Source: Aromatoleum evansii (GTDB lineage: Bacteria; Pseudomonadota; Gammaproteobacteria; Burkholderiales; Rhodocyclaceae). From it: 64,000 nucleotides of DNA. Position 1 is the first letter of the stretch, and each line of letters starts with the position of its first letter. The notes below the pieces were generated by a model that saw only the letters and a program-made list of their open reading frames with translations, was not told the origin of the DNA and searched no databases. This document shows positions 52,980 through 61,010 of this stretch, in pieces. The stretch is taken from NCBI RefSeq assembly GCF_012910805.1, contig NZ_WTVK01000028.1, positions 1-64,000 of the forward strand, in the 5' to 3' direction. The position numbers were made by a program, and so were the translations under genes.

Positions 52980-54113
52980 TCAAACCGCGAGCGAGCGCCC
53001 GATCACCAGGCGCTGGATGTCGCTCGCGCCTTCGTAGATCTGGCACACGCGCACGTCGCGGTAGATGCGCTCGACCGGGAAATCGCTGACGTAGCCGTAG
53101 CCGCCGTGGATCTGGATCGCGTCGGAGCACACCTTCTCGGCCATCTCCGAGGCGAAGAGCTTCGCCATCGAGGCTTCCTTGAGGCAGGGGCGGCCGGCAT
53201 CCTTGAGCGTCGCGGCGTGCCACACGAGCTGGCGCGCGGCTTCGAGCTGGGTCGCCATGTCGGCGAGGCGGAAGTTCACCGCCTGGTGCTCGAAGATCGG
53301 CTTGCCGAAAGTCTCGCGCTCGTGTGCGTACTTCACCGCCGCTTCCAGCGCCGCACGCGCCATGCCGAGGCACTGCGCGGCGATGCCGATGCGGCCCGCC
53401 TCGAGGTTCGACAGCGCGATCTTGTAGCCCTCGCCTTCGGCGCCGAGCAGCGCGCCGGCCGGCACGCGGCAGTTCTCGAACAGGATCTGCGCGGTGTCGG
53501 AGGCCTTCTGGCCCATCTTCTCCTCGATGCGCGCGACGATGTAGCCCGGCGTGTTCGTGGGCATGAGGAAGCACGAAATGCCCTTCTTGCCGGCGGTCTT
53601 GTCGGTCACCGCGAACACGATCGCCACGTCCGCCTCGCGGCCCGTCGTGATGAACTGCTTGACGCCGTTGATGACCCACGAGTCGCCGTCCTTCACGGCA
53701 GTGGTCTTCAGTGCGGAAGCGTCCGAGCCGACGTGCGGCTCGGTCAGGCAGAAGCAGCCGAGCTTCTCGCCGCGCGCGAGCGGCTTCAGCCACTCTTCCT
53801 TCTGCGCGTCGTTGCCGTAGCGGTTCGGGATGCCGCAGGCGAGCGAGTTCTGCACGCTGACGATGGTCGAGGTTGCGCCGTCGCCGGCCGCGATCTCCTC
53901 CAGCGCCAGCACCAGGCTCACGTAGTCCATCCCCGCGCCACCCCACTGCTCGGGCACGACCATGCCCAGCGCGCCGAGCTCGGCGAGCTCGTTCAAGGCC
54001 TCGCGCGGGAAGGTGTGGTTGCGGTCCCACTCGGCGGCGAAGGGGGCCAGGCGCTCCTGCGCGAAGGCGCGCAGGGAGTCGCGGATCATTTCCTGTTCTT
54101 GCGTGAGGATCAT
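52980..54113 (-). CDS. acyl-CoA dehydrogenase
   Basis: A 377-residue FAD enzyme that oxidises acyl-CoA to enoyl-CoA and passes electrons to ETF. Motifs: [18 protein letters not shown] (FAD), [53 protein letters not shown]-like [20 protein letters not shown], and the catalytic Glu361 in [17 protein letters not shown]. The Glu position is that of short/medium-chain and butyryl-type enzymes; isovaleryl-CoA dehydrogenases place it elsewhere, so a short-chain acyl-CoA substrate is favoured. Its ATG directly abuts the thiolase stop. Confidence 0.9.
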   Translation of the reverse strand: MILTQEQEMIRDSLRAFAQERLAPFAAEWDRNHTFPREALNELAELGALGMVVPEQWGGAGMDYVSLVLALEEIAAGDGATSTIVSVQNSLACGIPNRYGNDAQKEEWLKPLARGEKLGCFCLTEPHVGSDASALKTTAVKDGDSWVINGVKQFITTGREADVAIVFAVTDKTAGKKGISCFLMPTNTPGYIVARIEEKMGQKASDTAQILFENCRVPAGALLGAEGEGYKIALSNLEAGRIGIAAQCLGMARAALEAAVKYAHERETFGKPIFEHQAVNFRLADMATQLEAARQLVWHAATLKDAGRPCLKEASMAKLFASEMAEKVCSDAIQIHGGYGYVSDFPVERIYRDVRVCQIYEGASDIQRLVIGRSLAV

Positions 54114-55304
54114 TTACGCGAGCTCCACCGCAACTGCCGTCGCTTCGCCGCCACCAATGCACAGGCTCGCGACACCGCGCTTCTTGCCGTACTTCTGCAG
54201 CGCGCCGAGCAGCGTGACGAGGATGCGCGCGCCCGAGGCGCCGATCGGATGGCCCAGCGCGCAGGCGCCGCCATGCACGTTCACCTTGTCGTGCGGCAGG
54301 TCCAGTTCCTTCATCGCCGCCATCGTGACGACCGCGAAGGCTTCATTGATCTCCCACAGGTCGACCTGGTCCTTCGTCCAGCCGGCCTTCGCCAGCACCT
54401 TCTGCATCGCGCCCACCGGGGCGGTCGTGAACCAGGCCGGTTCCTGCGCGTGCGTCGCGTGCCCGACGATGGTCGCGAGCGGCTTCAGGCCCAGCTTGTC
54501 GGCGGTCGAGCGGCGCATCATCAGGAGTGCCGCGGCGCCATCCGAGATCGAGCTGGAGTTTGCGGCAGTCACGGTGCCGTCCTTGGCGAACGCGGGCTTG
54601 AGGCCCGCGATCTTGTCGATCTGCGCCTTGGGCGGCTGCTCGTCCTTGTCGATGACGACATCGCCCTTGCGGCCCGACACGGTCACCGGCGCGATTTCCC
54701 ACGCGAAGCTGCCGTCCTTGATCGCATTCTGCGCGCGCGTCGTGGACGCGATCGCAAACTCGTCCTGGGCGCTGCGCGTGAAGCTGAAGTGGCTCGCGCA
54801 GTCCTCGGCGAAGGTCCCCATCAGGCGGCCCTTGGTCTCCTTCTTGTAGCTGTCCTCGAGGCCGTCGTAGAACATGTGGTCGAGCAGCTGGCCGTGGCCA
54901 AGGCGATAGCCGGCGCGCGCCTTGGGCAGCATATAGGGGGCGTTCGACATCGACTCCATGCCGCCCGCGACCATCACGTCGTTGGAGCCGGCAACGAGCA
55001 GGTCGTGCGCGAGCATGACGGACTTCATGCCCGAGCCGCACACCTTGCTCACCGTCGTGCAGCCGGCGGCCAACGGCAGACCCGCGCCGAGCGCCGCCTG
55101 GCGGGCCGGCGCCTGGCCGACGCCGGCGGGCAGCACGCACCCCATCAGCACTTCCTGCACCTGCTCTGGAGAGATCCCGGCGCGCTCGACGGCGGCCTTG
55201 ATCGCGACGGCGCCGAGCTGGGGACCGGTCAGGCCGGACAGCTCGCCCTGGAAGCCGCCCATGGGGGTGCGCGCGGCGGAAACGATAACGACGGGATCAC
55301 TCAT
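54114..55304 (-). CDS. acetyl-CoA C-acyltransferase (thiolase)
   Basis: A 396-residue thiolase, catalysing thiolytic cleavage or condensation of acyl-CoAs. The acyl-accepting Cys89 lies in TTVSKVCGSGMKSVMLA. The other active-site elements are GGACALGHPIGASGAR (His) and CIGGGEATAVAVE (Cys382). It resembles acetoacetyl-CoA thiolases (AtoB/PhaA type), which would process the acetoacetate made by HMG-CoA lyase or feed PHB synthesis; which direction dominates cannot be said. It abuts the acyl-CoA dehydrogenase gene and follows the GNAT-carbonic anhydrase gene by 32 bases. Confidence 0.92.
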   Translation of the reverse strand: MSDPVVIVSAARTPMGGFQGELSGLTGPQLGAVAIKAAVERAGISPEQVQEVLMGCVLPAGVGQAPARQAALGAGLPLAAGCTTVSKVCGSGMKSVMLAHDLLVAGSNDVMVAGGMESMSNAPYMLPKARAGYRLGHGQLLDHMFYDGLEDSYKKETKGRLMGTFAEDCASHFSFTRSAQDEFAIASTTRAQNAIKDGSFAWEIAPVTVSGRKGDVVIDKDEQPPKAQIDKIAGLKPAFAKDGTVTAANSSSISDGAAALLMMRRSTADKLGLKPLATIVGHATHAQEPAWFTTAPVGAMQKVLAKAGWTKDQVDLWEINEAFAVVTMAAMKELDLPHDKVNVHGGACALGHPIGASGARILVTLLGALQKYGKKRGVASLCIGGGEATAVAVELA

Positions 55305-55336
55305 GCTTCTCTCCTAACTATCGACAAATCCGGCTC

Positions 55337-56476
55337 TCAGGCCAGTGAATCAAGCGCCGCGACGTAGCGCGGCATCAGGTCTTCCGGACGATGCACGTTG
55401 AGACCGAGATCCCGCATCAACCCGTCCTTCAGTCCGTAAATCCAGGCATGCACGGTCAACGGCTGCCCGCGCCGCCAGGCGTCCTGCACGACCACGCTCT
55501 GGCACACGTTGACGACCTGTTCCAGCGCGTTCAATTCACACAGGCGGTCGTGAGCCTGCTCGAGCGGCAGGTCGTCGACGCGTTTGCGGTGCTTCACGCG
55601 CACGTCCTGCACATGGCGCAGCCACAGGTCGACCAGGCCGACGCGCGAGCGCTCGAGCGCGGCCTTCACGCCGCCGCAGCCGTAGTGCCCGACCACCATG
55701 ATGTGCTTCACCTTCAGCACGTCGACGGCGTACTGCATCACCGACAGGCAGTTGAGATCGGTATGCACGACGACGTTCGCGACGTTGCGATGCACGAACA
55801 CCTCGCCCGGCAGCAGGCCGATGATCTGGTTCGCCGGCACGCGCGAATCCGAGCAGCCGATCCACAGGTATTCGGGCGCCTGCAGCGTCGACAGCTTCTC
55901 GAAGAAGGTGGCATCGACCTGACGCATCTGCTGCGCCCAGGCGCGGTTGTAGTCGAAGAGGTGAAACAGGTTGTCGCTCGCGACCTCCTCCTCCGACCAG
56001 TTTTCGAGGTCCAGCGAAAGGAAGATCGTGCCTTCGAGCGGCGTCGGGTAATACGCGGGTGCTTCCTTGAAGCCCATTTCGCGGTACAGCTTCACGGCGA
56101 TGCGCATCGCCGGCAGCGTGTCGAGCAGGATGCGGCGGTAGCCGAGATCCTTCGCGGCGCGGATCGCCGCGAGCACCAGATCGCGACCGATGCCCAGGCC
56201 TCGGACGGCCGGCTCGACATACAGCCGCTTCATCTCGCACACGCCTTCCGAGAACCGCCGCAGCCCCACGCAACCGGCCGGCTGACCTTCGTGCTCGGCG
56301 TAGAACAGTCGCCCCTCGGGCGGCGAATACGTGCCAGGCAGCGAGGCCATCTCGTCGCCGAACCCCTGAAAGCACAGGTCCACGCCCAGCCATGCCGCGT
56401 AGTTGCGGAAGAACTGGCGCACGTGGTCCAGTTCGACCTTGTCGTCAGCACTCAGTATGCGAAGCTTCGCTGCCAT
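55337..56476 (-). CDS. bifunctional GNAT acetyltransferase-beta carbonic anhydrase fusion
   Basis: A 379-residue fusion of two domains. Residues about 6-158 form a GNAT acyltransferase domain, with GVCEMKRLYVEPAVRGLGIGRDLVLAAI (acetyl-CoA loop R-G-L-G-I-G) and DTLPAMRIAVKLYREMGF. Residues about 165-379 form a beta-class carbonic anhydrase: zinc ligands Cys208, His264 and Cys267 (IGCSDSRVP, VVGHYGCGG), with the Asp210/Arg212 dyad and VFVHRNVANVVVHTDLN. All catalytic positions are retained, so carbonic anhydrase activity is likely. The acyltransferase substrate is unknown. It is the first gene of the acyl-CoA run behind the MerR-type operator; the ATG at 56476 has GGGAG just upstream. Confidence 0.9.
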   Translation of the reverse strand: MAAKLRILSADDKVELDHVRQFFRNYAAWLGVDLCFQGFGDEMASLPGTYSPPEGRLFYAEHEGQPAGCVGLRRFSEGVCEMKRLYVEPAVRGLGIGRDLVLAAIRAAKDLGYRRILLDTLPAMRIAVKLYREMGFKEAPAYYPTPLEGTIFLSLDLENWSEEEVASDNLFHLFDYNRAWAQQMRQVDATFFEKLSTLQAPEYLWIGCSDSRVPANQIIGLLPGEVFVHRNVANVVVHTDLNCLSVMQYAVDVLKVKHIMVVGHYGCGGVKAALERSRVGLVDLWLRHVQDVRVKHRKRVDDLPLEQAHDRLCELNALEQVVNVCQSVVVQDAWRRGQPLTVHAWIYGLKDGLMRDLGLNVHRPEDLMPRYVAALDSLA

Positions 56477-56614
56477 CCTCACTCCCAGGAACAGTCGCAG
56501 GCGGAAGCCCTTGCGAGCCGCCGCGGGTTATCGTCGCACGACGGGGCCATGCCCCGTCACTAACCCGCCATGCTGCCACAGTCCGCCCCCCGCCACCCGT
56601 ACGGCGCTTTTCTT

Positions 56615-56689
56615 GTGGGAGCGGCTTCAGCCGCGAATTTGCGCCTGACCAACCCGGGCCGGTCGATTCGCGGCTGAAGCCGCTCCCAC
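56615..56689. repeat. REP-like palindrome, copy 4
   Basis: Arms GTGGGAGCGGCTTCAGCCGC and its reverse complement with a spacer of about 30 bases, longer than in the other copies. It lies in the 324-base gap between the GNAT-carbonic anhydrase gene and the MerR regulator, and therefore in the presumed leader of the acyl-CoA operon. Confidence 0.92.
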
Positions 56690-56767
56690 AGTCTCATCCC
56701 GCCAGCCTCATGCTCTGGCGGACGTCAACCGTCCTCTCACCCGCCCAGCCGTTCCTGCCACCATTAC

Positions 56768-56785
56768 GTTTACGTCAACGTAAAC
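56768..56785. promoter_or_regulatory. palindromic operator, candidate LiuR site
   Basis: GTTTACGTCAACGTAAAC is a near-perfect 18-base palindrome (GTTTACGT mirrored by ACGTAAAC around CA), the kind of site bound by MerR-type dimers. It lies 15 bases downstream of the stop of the MerR regulator gene and about 290 bases before the GNAT-carbonic anhydrase gene, in the direction of the acyl-CoA operon. The role as a LiuR operator is inferred from position and symmetry. Confidence 0.7.
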
Positions 56786-56800
56786 TAACCGTCAAAAAAA

Positions 56801-57238
56801 TCAAGTCCCGGCGCGCATGCGGCGAACGACTGCGGCGCGCTCCTCGGCCGCACGGGAGGTATCGTGGCCGAGCAGTTCGGAGCACTGCTGCTCCAGCGAC
56901 TCGATCTCGCCCAGCACCGCCTCGATGTCCTCGCGCTGCTGTTCGAGCGCCGCCCGCCGGTCGGCGAGCACGACGAGGAAGCGCAGCAGCTGGGGCGCCG
57001 CGTTGCGCACGCCGCCGTGCATCTCGATCAGCTCCTTGATCTCGGCGAGCGACAGGCCCAGGCGCTTGCCGCGCAGCGTGAGCTTGAGGCGGGTGCGGTC
57101 GGACTTCGAGTAAACCCGGGTGCGGCCGACACGCGACGGCTTCAGCAGGCCCTGGTCCTCGTAGAAGCGGATCGCGCGCGGAGTCACGTCGAATTCCCGC
57201 GCGAGTTCCGTGATTGTGTAGGTTTGTTCGCTTGCCAT
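56801..57238 (-). CDS. liuR: MerR-family regulator, LiuR-like
   Basis: A 145-residue MerR-type regulator. The N-terminal HTH is YTITELAREFDVTPRAIRFYEDQGLLKPSRVGRTRVYSKSD, followed by the second DNA-binding part LKLTLRGKRLGLSLAEIKELIEM and a long coiled-coil dimer helix (LADRRAALEQQREDIEAVLGEIESLEQQC). There is no metal-binding cysteine pattern, which fits regulators of acyl-CoA or leucine catabolism such as LiuR. Its gene adjoins an acyl-CoA operon on the same strand and a palindromic operator lies directly downstream. The effector is probably an acyl-CoA, as for other LiuR proteins, but this is inference. Confidence 0.85.
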   Translation of the reverse strand: MASEQTYTITELAREFDVTPRAIRFYEDQGLLKPSRVGRTRVYSKSDRTRLKLTLRGKRLGLSLAEIKELIEMHGGVRNAAPQLLRFLVVLADRRAALEQQREDIEAVLGEIESLEQQCSELLGHDTSRAAEERAAVVRRMRAGT

Positions 57239-57375
57239 TGGCCGACCGATCGAAGTAAAACCGGTCCGAAGCGGGCGCGTTGCGTGGCCACCAGCCCGGA
57301 CAGGGCGAAAAAGTTAATCAGAATTCAGGGGTTTGGGCAATGCTCGATTGCTCCCCCGCCAACGGAGACGGTCAG

Positions 57376-58404
57376 ATGACGACAAGCGGAGAACTGCAGT
57401 ACCCCTTCGACGACACCCCTGGAGCGGGCGAAGTGAAGCAGGTCGCACCCGGCGTGGGCTGGGTGCGCATGCCGCTGCCCTTCGCGCTCAACCACATCAA
57501 CCTGTGGACGCTGGACGACGGCGAGGCACTCGCCGTCGTCGACACCGGCTTCGGCCTCGACGCGGTGCGCGACAGCTGGAACGCCATCCTCGACCACGAC
57601 CGGCGCCCGCTGTCGCGCGTCCTCGTCACCCACAGCCATCCCGACCACCTCGGCCTCGCCGCCTGGCTCGCCGAGCGCGACGGCGCGCCGGTGCAGATGA
57701 CGCAGGGCGAGTTCTTCAACGGCCACGCGATCTGGAACCAGATCGCCGGCAACGCCGTCGACGAGATGGTCGCGCACTTCGCCGCCCACGGCCTCGACCC
57801 CGAGCGCCAGGGTGCGCTGCGCGAACGCGGCAATTCCTACCGCAAGGGGGTCCCGGCCCTGCCGAAGTCCTACCAGCGCATCTTCGACGGCGACGTGCTG
57901 CGCATCGGCGCGCACGACTGGCGGGTGATCGTCGGCTTCGGCCATTCCCCCGAGCACGCGAGCCTGTATTGCGAGTCGCTCGGAGTGCTCATTTCGGGCG
58001 ATATGCTGCTACCGCGCATCTCGACAAACATCAGCGTTTACGCCCTCACTCCGGAAGACGACCTGCTCGGCTGGTTTCTCGAATCATTAAACCGCTTCAA
58101 GGACTTGCCCGACGATACGCTCGTGCTACCATCACACGGGCATCCGTTCCGCGGTATCCGTGCGCGCATCGAACAACTCAATGTGCACCACCGTGAACGC
58201 TGCGATGCACTATTGGACGTGATCAAGACCCCCCGCAGCGCAGGGGAACTGCTATCGACGCTGTTCCCCCGTGAGTTGGACACCCATCAGGTCATGTTCG
58301 CCATGGGAGAGGCGATTGCACACCTCAACTACCTCGTCGCGCGCGGCGAGGTGCGCAAGGTGGGCGACCGGACAGGCATCATCCGATTCGAAAAAACAGC
58401 TTGA
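57376..58404 (+). CDS. MBL-fold metallo-hydrolase
   Basis: A 342-residue metallo-beta-lactamase-fold protein with the metal motif VTHSHPDHLGLAAWL (residues about 89-103), HSPEHASLYCESLGVLISGDMLLP and a C-terminal winged-helix-like stretch (RSAGELLSTLFP, HLNYLVARGEVRKV) as found in LACTB2-type hydrolases. Substrate unknown. The ATG at 57376 has a GGAG site; upstream in-frame starts exist but would lengthen the protein by a non-conserved stretch. It is divergent from liuR and ends 20 bases before phaC, suggesting co-transcription with polyhydroxyalkanoate synthesis. Confidence 0.83.
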   Translation: MTTSGELQYPFDDTPGAGEVKQVAPGVGWVRMPLPFALNHINLWTLDDGEALAVVDTGFGLDAVRDSWNAILDHDRRPLSRVLVTHSHPDHLGLAAWLAERDGAPVQMTQGEFFNGHAIWNQIAGNAVDEMVAHFAAHGLDPERQGALRERGNSYRKGVPALPKSYQRIFDGDVLRIGAHDWRVIVGFGHSPEHASLYCESLGVLISGDMLLPRISTNISVYALTPEDDLLGWFLESLNRFKDLPDDTLVLPSHGHPFRGIRARIEQLNVHHRERCDALLDVIKTPRSAGELLSTLFPRELDTHQVMFAMGEAIAHLNYLVARGEVRKVGDRTGIIRFEKTA

Positions 58405-58424
58405 AAACAGGAGCAAGACAAGAA

Positions 58425-60248
58425 ATGGCCGCACCAACACCCGAGACCGTGTTCGCCGACCTGCCCGACCCCAAGGAAGTCGCGAAAACCTATGCCGAGG
58501 TCGCCCAGCGCGCCTCGCACCTCATCAGCGAACACGTCCAGCGCCAGCTTAAGCGGGGCGTCTCGACCCCCAGCGACGAACTCGGCATCGCGCAGGCCTT
58601 CATGGACATGATGGCCAAGCTGCTGGCCAACCCGTACAAGCTGGCGCAGTCGCAGATGAACCTGGTGTGGGACTACTTCTCGCTGTGGCAGCACTCCATG
58701 CTGCGCGTGATGGGCATGCACGGCGCACCGATCGCCGAGCCGGAAAAGACCGACAAGCGCTTCAAGGACGAGCAGTGGGAAGAGCATTTCCTGTTCGACT
58801 TCATCAAGCAGTCCTACCTGATCGCCGCGCGCCACGTGCATGACACCGTGTGCTGCGTCGACGGCCTCGACGAGCAGACGCAGAAGAAGGTCAACTTCTA
58901 CACGCGCCAGTACATCGACGCGCTGTCGCCGTCGAACTTCGCGCTGACCAACCCGGAAGTGTTCCGCGAGACGGTCAAGAACAACGGCCAGAACCTGATC
59001 AAGGGCCTCAACAACCTGCTGCGCGACATGGAAGACGGCGGCGGCCAGCTGCGCGTGCGCATGACCGACACCAGCGCCTTCGAGCTGGGCAAGAATGTCG
59101 GCACGACGCCGGGCAAGGTCGTGTTCCAGACGGACATGATGCAGCTGATCCAGTACACGCCGACGACGCAGAAGGCCTACAAGCGGCCGCTGCTGATCGT
59201 GCCGCCGTGGATCAACAAGTTCTACATCCTCGACCTGCGCGAGAAGAACTCCTACGTGAAGTGGTGCGTGGACCAGGGCCACACGGTGTTCGTGATCTCG
59301 TGGGTGAACCCGGACGAGCGCCTCGCCGACAAGACCTTCGAGTCCTACGTGCTGGAAGGCATCGTCGCGGCGCTGGACGCGATCGAGAAGCAGACCGGCG
59401 AGAAGGAAGTGAACGCCTGCGGCTACTGCCTGGGCGGCACCCTGCTGGCGACCACGCTCGCCTACCTCGCGGGCAAGAAGCAGAAGCGCATCGCCGCGGC
59501 GACCTTCTTCACGACCATGACCGACTTCGCCGAGCCGGGCGAACTGGGCGTGTTCATCGACGAGCAGCAGGTCTCCAGCCTCGAGAAGAAGATGTTCGAG
59601 CGCGGCTACCTCGAAGGCGCCGAGATGGCGGGCACCTTCAACATGATGCGTGCCAACGACCTGATCTGGTCCTTCGTCGTCAATAACTACCTGATGGGCA
59701 AGGATCCCTTCCCGTTCGACCTGCTGTACTGGAACTCCGACTCCACGCGCATGCCGGCGAAGATGCACAGCTTCTACCTGCGCGCGATGTACATGGAGAA
59801 CCGCCTCGTGCAGCCGGGCGGCATCGAGATCGACGGCGTGCCGATCGACCTCGGCAAGATCAAGGTCCCCTGCTACTTCATCTCGACGCTGGAAGACCAC
59901 ATCGCACCGTGGAAGAGCACCTACGTCGGCGCGACGAACTTCGGCGGTCCCGTGCGCTTCGTGCTGGGCGGCTCCGGCCACATCGCCGGCATCGTCAACC
60001 CGCCGGTTGCGAACAAGTACGGCTACTGGCTGAACCCGGCCGCGAAGCTGGCCGACACCGCAGACAAGTGGTTCGAAGGCGCCGAACACCAGCAGGGCTC
60101 GTGGTGGACCGACTGGCAGGCGTGGGTCACCGCCCACGATTCGGAGCAGGTCGATGCCCGCGATCCGGCCAAGGGCAAGCTGAAGGCGATCGAGGACGCC
60201 CCGGGCTCCTACGTCAAGATCCGTCTCGACGCCAAGGAAGCTGCCTGA
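58425..60248 (+). CDS. phaC: class I polyhydroxyalkanoate synthase
   Basis: A 607-residue enzyme that polymerises (R)-3-hydroxyacyl-CoA into storage polyester. The catalytic Cys335 lies in NACGYCLGGTLL, the modified lipase box. The catalytic His is in GGSGHIAGIVNPP and the Asp in ISTLEDHIAPWKS. Typical conserved blocks are PPWINKFYILDLR, VISWVNPDERLADKTFESYV and FPFDLLYWNSDSTRMP. Length is as for class I synthases. phaA/phaB are not adjacent, although the thiolase at 54114 could supply acetoacetyl-CoA. A GGAG site lies upstream of the ATG, and a terminator-like hairpin follows the gene. Confidence 0.95.
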   Translation: MAAPTPETVFADLPDPKEVAKTYAEVAQRASHLISEHVQRQLKRGVSTPSDELGIAQAFMDMMAKLLANPYKLAQSQMNLVWDYFSLWQHSMLRVMGMHGAPIAEPEKTDKRFKDEQWEEHFLFDFIKQSYLIAARHVHDTVCCVDGLDEQTQKKVNFYTRQYIDALSPSNFALTNPEVFRETVKNNGQNLIKGLNNLLRDMEDGGGQLRVRMTDTSAFELGKNVGTTPGKVVFQTDMMQLIQYTPTTQKAYKRPLLIVPPWINKFYILDLREKNSYVKWCVDQGHTVFVISWVNPDERLADKTFESYVLEGIVAALDAIEKQTGEKEVNACGYCLGGTLLATTLAYLAGKKQKRIAAATFFTTMTDFAEPGELGVFIDEQQVSSLEKKMFERGYLEGAEMAGTFNMMRANDLIWSFVVNNYLMGKDPFPFDLLYWNSDSTRMPAKMHSFYLRAMYMENRLVQPGGIEIDGVPIDLGKIKVPCYFISTLEDHIAPWKSTYVGATNFGGPVRFVLGGSGHIAGIVNPPVANKYGYWLNPAAKLADTADKWFEGAEHQQGSWWTDWQAWVTAHDSEQVDARDPAKGKLKAIEDAPGSYVKIRLDAKEAA

Positions 60249-60281
60249 TCCCCGCCTGATTCGCATCCGGTGGCAATGAAC

Positions 60282-60304
60282 GCGAGGGGGCCCGGCCCCC
60301 TCGC
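60282..60304 (+). terminator. terminator-like hairpin after phaC
   Basis: GCGAGGGGGC pairs with GCCCCCTCGC around a 3-base loop, 34 bases after the phaC stop, followed by TGTCGTTT. The stem is strong but the T-tract is short. Confidence 0.68.
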
Positions 60305-60346
60305 TGTCGTTTACACCCGGCCAACCGCTCCCATCGCCCGCGCCCA

Positions 60347-60838
60347 ATGATCTTCACGCTGCCCCATCCGTCCGCCTTGCGCCTCGTGCTCGACACCAAC
60401 ACCGTGATGGCGCTGTGGGCGTTCGAGGATCCGAAGCTCGCATCCTTGCGTGCGCTGATCGAAGGCGGCGCGCCGCGGCTGCTCGCCAATGCGCTGACGC
60501 TGGAAGAGCTGCGGCGGGTGCTGGCCTATCGCCAGTTCGCAATTGCGCCGGAGCGCCAGGACGCCATCCTCGCCGCCTACCGGTCCCGCGTCGCCGTGAT
60601 GTCCGCCCCCGAAGCTGCGGATGTCCCCGCCCTGCCCGCATGCCGCGACGCCGACGACCAGAAATTCCTCGAGCTCGCGCGCGACAGCGGCGCGACGCAT
60701 CTCGTCAGCCGCGACAAGCTGCTGCTGAAGCTCAACCGCCACCGGCTCGTGCGTCCACTTTTTGCAATACTGACGCCGGAAGCTCTCGACTCCAGCCTGA
60801 CTGCCGCCGCCGATTCCGCCTCGCCGTCGGGAGGGTAA
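60347..60838 (+). CDS. PIN-domain protein (putative toxin-antitoxin toxin family)
   Basis: A 163-residue PIN-domain ribonuclease-like protein. The active-site aspartates are recognisable in LRLVLDTNTVMALWAF (first Asp), the mid-domain acidic residue in LTLEELRRVLAY, and CRDADDQKFLELARDSGATHLVSRDKLL (last two), the arrangement of the COG1569-type putative toxins. No antitoxin-like gene is visible upstream or downstream. It could act as a housekeeping RNase or be an orphan toxin. It begins 98 bases after phaC. Confidence 0.8.
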   Translation: MIFTLPHPSALRLVLDTNTVMALWAFEDPKLASLRALIEGGAPRLLANALTLEELRRVLAYRQFAIAPERQDAILAAYRSRVAVMSAPEAADVPALPACRDADDQKFLELARDSGATHLVSRDKLLLKLNRHRLVRPLFAILTPEALDSSLTAAADSASPSGG

Positions 60839-60874
60839 GCGGAAGACGCTTCACCGTTCCGCCCGGCGCGAACG

Positions 60875-60948
60875 GGGGGAGCGGCTTCAGCCGCGAAGAT
60901 GCGGTGTCGCTGGCTGCACGGCCCATTCGCGGCTGAAGCCGCTCCCAC
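60875..60948. repeat. REP-like palindrome, copy 5
   Basis: Left arm GGGGGAGCGGCTTCAGCCGC (one base changed from the usual) and right arm GCGGCTGAAGCCGCTCCCAC, with a 30-base spacer. It lies just downstream of the PIN gene; its right end merges with a 14-base tandem array. Confidence 0.9.
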
Positions 60949-61009
60949 ATCACCGCTCCCACATCACCGCTCCCACATCGCTGCTCCCACATCGCTGGTC
61001 TCACATGGC
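60940..61009. repeat. five-unit 14-base tandem array grown from the repeat end
   Basis: Five consecutive 14-base units: two of CGCTCCCACATCAC, then CGCTCCCACATCGC, TGCTCCCACATCGC and TGGTCTCACATGGC. The first unit is the terminal CGCTCCCAC of the palindrome plus five more bases. It ends at the 3' edge of the BtuF-like gene (convergent). The gradual divergence outward suggests slippage at the palindrome boundary. Confidence 0.88.
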
Positions 61010-61010
61010 G

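Noticed and set aside
52932-55367. An 811-codon open frame antisense to the acyl-CoA dehydrogenase and thiolase genes
   Set aside because: Its translation is Arg/His/Leu-rich with no motif, while the opposite strand encodes two complete conserved enzymes. GC-rich codon bias leaves antisense frames open.
58329-60347. A 672-codon frame antisense to phaC
   Set aside because: Antisense artefact; phaC has a complete catalytic triad and the expected length.
60940-61009. A CRISPR-like array
   Set aside because: Units of 14 bases are contiguous, without spacers, and derive from the adjacent palindrome.
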